Assembly: GCA_013695775.1 (NCBI GenBank)
Contig: JACCZV010000024.1
Location: 1 to 7,261 of the forward strand
Direction: 5' to 3'
Source: Chitinophagales bacterium
Lineage (GTDB): Bacteria > Bacteroidota > Bacteroidia > Chitinophagales > UBA10324
Length of the DNA stretch: 7,261 nucleotides
Shown here: piece by piece, positions 6,542 through 7,261 of the stretch
How the letters are laid out: each line of letters begins with the position of its first letter
How positions within the stretch are numbered: the first letter of the stretch is position 1
The notes under the pieces: generated by a model
The model's input: the letters and a program-made list of their open reading frames with translations, nothing else
Database searches by the model: none
Told to the model about the DNA's origin: nothing
Program-made: the position numbers and the translations under genes

Positions 6542-7261
6542 TCACTTTGCAACCACCATCATCTTCTGATGTTTGCCTTCACTAGTCAGCAATTCAACTA
6601 TGAACACACCATTGCGCAATATATCACGTAACGTAATTTTGCTACTTAATTCACCATTGTAGATCTCTATTTGTTGCTGATATACTTTTCTTCCGGATAG
6701 ATCAAAAATGGAAAGCATGCCGGATTTTTCTTCACCAAAGCTTTTAAATACCATTTCGAAAGCCCCACTGTTGGGATTGGGGAATATAGAAATTTCACTT
6801 TCATTCACCTCACCCGCTTCTCCCATCTTACATGACTTAGTCACTTTTTTGACGGTCGATGTCTTAATGCAGCCATTACTTCCGGTAATAATCACTTTGT
6901 AATTACCGAGGACAGTTGCAAGATAATTTTGATTGGTAGCACCTGAAATGTTTGCAGAATTCTTTTGCCATTGATAGCTGTAACCGCTTCCATTCAAAGC
7001 TTGAAGGGTAACCTGGCCCGTAGAACAGATATCTAAGTTTCCTATGACAGTGATGATAGCTGCCGGCAGATTCATTCGGGTTATAGTGGTGGCTGCAGAA
7101 GTAGAGCTACATCCAGTTAGCATGGTGATTACGACTGAAAAACTTCCGTTTTCAGTTTTATTAGTGGAGTAGCTGGAAGCTGTAGCACCGGCGATGTTAC
7201 TTGACCCTTTTTTCCATTGATACTGCCATCCCGGTCCCGTACCTGACGTGAGGGTAACTAC
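6542..7261 (-). CDS. C-terminal part of a T9SS-secreted protein with Ig-like repeats, N-terminus beyond window
   Basis: The frame is open from the right edge to a TGA at 6542-6544: 239 residues with no upstream stop, so the gene is a C-terminal portion of a longer, probably large, protein. It contains two related Ig-like modules. The first, cut by the edge, runs through YQWKKGSSNIAGATASSY and ends at a TGC motif. The second has YQWQKNSANISGATNQNY and ends NGC; both Cys sit at the same place. After a short linker comes the type A sorting domain: SIFPNPNSGAF (FPNP at 6773-6784), then LSIFDLSGRKVYQQ, and finally GVFIVELLTSEGKHQKMMVVAK. Family knowledge says such domains direct export through the type IX system and surface attachment or release. 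The catalytic or adhesive N-terminal part is not visible, so its role is unknown. An internal ATG at 7123 (MLTGC) is not a start. Confidence 0.9.
   Translation of the reverse strand, partial: VVTLTSGTGPGWQYQWKKGSSNIAGATASSYSTNKTENGSFSVVITMLTGCSSTSAATTITRMNLPAAIITVIGNLDICSTGQVTLQALNGSGYSYQWQKNSANISGATNQNYLATVLGNYKVIITGSNGCIKTSTVKKVTKSCKMGEAGEVNESEISIFPNPNSGAFEMVFKSFGEEKSGMLSIFDLSGRKVYQQQIEIYNGELSSKITLRDILRNGVFIVELLTSEGKHQKMMVVAK

Noticed and set aside
7121..7123. Internal ATG giving MLTGC, which looks like a lipobox start
   Set aside because: The frame is open upstream to the window edge and encodes another Ig-like module that pairs with the next one, so the gene clearly continues. No hydrophobic signal region precedes the Cys.

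Overview
The window reads as a Bacteroidota chromosome or metagenome contig, moderately AT-rich. The evidence is a C-terminal type IX secretion (T9SS, type A) sorting domain, an OmpA-family protein with a Bacteroidota-type DUF5723-like barrel and thrombospondin type 3 repeats, a TlpA-like thioredoxin with a large N-terminal region, and AT-rich upstream regions without clear Shine-Dalgarno sites. Almost everything encoded here acts in the envelope or outside the cell. The features suggest a free-living Chitinophagales/Sphingobacteriales/Cytophagales type, but the genus cannot be told from this sequence.

Left part (1-3238, all on the minus strand, read right to left): a lipoprotein with the scaffold of a clan GH-A glycoside hydrolase, whose expected catalytic motifs appear altered; then an RDD-family membrane protein; then an exported TlpA/AhpC-type thioredoxin with a WCPNC active site, cut by the left edge. 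The gaps are 147 and 55 bp, so the last two could be co-transcribed. A Bacteroidota-type promoter candidate lies at the end of the lipoprotein gene, ahead of the RDD gene.

Middle (3239-5872): a 278-bp divergent intergenic region holding a near-identical 21-bp direct repeat. It is followed on the plus strand by a complete 767-residue outer-membrane protein: signal peptide, DUF5723-like barrel, six TSP3 calcium-binding repeats and an OmpA peptidoglycan-binding domain. This gene ends in a strong intrinsic terminator.

Right part (5928-7261, minus strand): the C-terminal remnant of a family GT4-like glycosyltransferase, with its N-terminal domain gone. It is separated by a short hairpin-rich segment, somewhat richer in GC, from the C-terminal part of a T9SS-exported protein with Ig-like repeats that continues beyond the right edge. 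The truncated glycosyltransferase and the structured junction look like the scar of a rearrangement.

No tRNA, rRNA, CRISPR array or intact mobile element was seen. No clearly new multi-gene system is evident. The points most worth checking are the probable pseudo-glycosidase lipoprotein, the hairpin-rich junction at 6423-6487 and the intergenic direct repeat.
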